Positions 5,318-5,958 of a DNA stretch of 5,958 bases are shown here, in pieces. The position numbers and the translations under genes are program-made. The stretch spans positions 7,536 to 13,493 of the forward strand of contig JALURI010000121.1 in NCBI GenBank assembly GCA_027016965.1. The letters run 5' to 3'. Within the stretch, counting starts at the first letter, position 1; each line of letters starts with the position of its first letter. The notes under the pieces are model-generated. The model saw only the letters and a list, made by a program, of their open reading frames with translations, did not search any database and was not told the origin of the DNA. Source of the DNA: Geoglobus sp. (lineage in GTDB: Archaea; Halobacteriota; Archaeoglobi; Archaeoglobales; Archaeoglobaceae).

Positions 5318-5958
5318 TCACTCTGTTAAAACCTGATAGCTCTTCAAAAGCACTTCAGCGTTCAGCTTTCCATGGACATAAGTTTTTCCTGAGCTTTTAT
5401 CGTTAATTGCGATCTGGGCCGGGGCAAAAAGGTGGGGATCTATCTTGTAGAAGTCGTAGTTTGCAGCCTTGAATATCTCGTAAAATGGCTTGCCATAGTC
5501 TCTGCTCGTGTTGCTTGGAACATTCTTCAGAATCTCGTCATACTCTGTTACTGTCAGAAAAACACTGCCATAGTACATCATGCTGTCATTTGTTGCACCC
5601 ATTGCCTTGAGATCATCCTCAAGTATCGGAGCTATTGGGCATTTTCCTGTGCCATACAGAATCTTTTTTGGATCGTAGCCTATTTCAGCCATTTTGTATA
5701 TTGCGGTCTCAACAATTCTGCCAGATATCTGAACACTTCCAACAACACTTGCTGTTGGTGCAACAACCGTGTAAACATCTGAAGAATCGACATCACACTC
5801 GCTGGCGATGAAATCTATGACATTCTCATCGGGTAGCTTGCTCGCCTCAAGTGCGATTACAGCATATTCAGCATCATCCTCATACTCTATCTGCTGGTAT
5901 GTCTTTTTGGGCTTTAACGCAAGAGCTCTTGCGGGACCGCTTCCCATGGCAAAGTATT
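5318..5958 (-). CDS. mch: Methenyltetrahydromethanopterin cyclohydrolase, C-terminal two thirds (5' end beyond window)
   Basis: Mch catalyses the reversible hydrolysis of methenyl- to formyl-tetrahydromethanopterin in the cytoplasmic archaeal C1 pathway, two steps from the Fwd reaction. The 212 residues visible begin [13 protein letters not shown], a hallmark of the family. They continue with [22 protein letters not shown], where the Arg and Glu of GRIVE match the active-site Arg183 and Glu186 known from the Archaeoglobus fulgidus enzyme. Further family segments are [10 protein letters not shown] and [18 protein letters not shown]. If that alignment is right, about 103 N-terminal residues lie outside the window and the full protein would have about 315, the normal length. 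An internal ATG at 5945-5947 lies inside the conserved MGSGP motif and is not the start. The reading frame is intact to the TGA at 5318-5320. Confidence 0.95.
   Translation of the reverse strand, partial: YFAMGSGPARALALKPKKTYQQIEYEDDAEYAVIALEASKLPDENVIDFIASECDVDSSDVYTVVAPTASVVGSVQISGRIVETAIYKMAEIGYDPKKILYGTGKCPIAPILEDDLKAMGATNDSMMYYGSVFLTVTEYDEILKNVPSNTSRDYGKPFYEIFKAANYDFYKIDPHLFAPAQIAINDKSSGKTYVHGKLNAEVLLKSYQVLTE

Noticed and set aside
5432..5782. 116-codon plus-strand open frame inside mch
   Set aside because: It is antisense to conserved Mch sequence including the active-site GRIVE segment, and its hydrophobic Cys-rich translation is typical of a shadow.

Overview
The window is archaeal and most resembles a member of the Archaeoglobales (Archaeoglobus/Ferroglobus/Geoglobus type). 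The evidence is a tungsten/molybdenum formylmethanofuran dehydrogenase operon (fwdD-fwdB-fwdA-fwdC), a methenyl-tetrahydromethanopterin cyclohydrolase gene (mch), archaeal GGTGA ribosome-binding sites, TATA-like boxes, and a fragment of an inositol-1-phosphate cytidylyltransferase, an enzyme of the di-myo-inositol-phosphate osmolyte route of hyperthermophiles. A methanogen is not excluded, but the D-B-A-C gene order without adjacent ferredoxin-type subunits and the inositol-phosphate enzyme fit Archaeoglobales better. The species call is inference.

Layout. Positions 1-438 hold what looks like a broken junction. The 3' part of an unrecognised plus-strand gene (2 to about 115) runs head-on into a minus-strand cytidylyltransferase (94-438) that has lost more than half of its domain. 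Positions 439-550 form a divergent promoter region with AT-rich boxes and a short inverted repeat. Positions 551-4569 are the tightly packed operon fwdD-fwdB-fwdA-fwdC. It has gaps of 0, 11 and 0 nt, and each start is preceded by GGTGA or GGTGG exactly 5 nt upstream of ATG. Two minus-strand genes face it: a small alpha/beta hydrolase (4574-5278), which converges on fwdC with only 4 nt between the stops, and the C-terminal two thirds of mch (5318-5958, running off the window).

How the genes work together. Fwd interconverts CO2 and formylmethanofuran, and Mch interconverts formyl- and methenyl-tetrahydromethanopterin. They are two steps of the same archaeal C1 branch: reductive in methanogens, oxidative to CO2 in sulfate-reducing Archaeoglobus. 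FwdB and FwdD together build the bis-pterin metal site, FwdA is the amidohydrolase that forms or cleaves the formamide bond, and FwdC is a beta-helical scaffold. The electron-carrying subunits (FwdF/FwdG type) are not in the window. The hydrolase between fwd and mch has no assigned substrate. No mobile element, CRISPR array, tRNA or rRNA was seen, and the Fwd system itself is well known. The least ordinary parts are the left-hand junction and the unassigned hydrolase.
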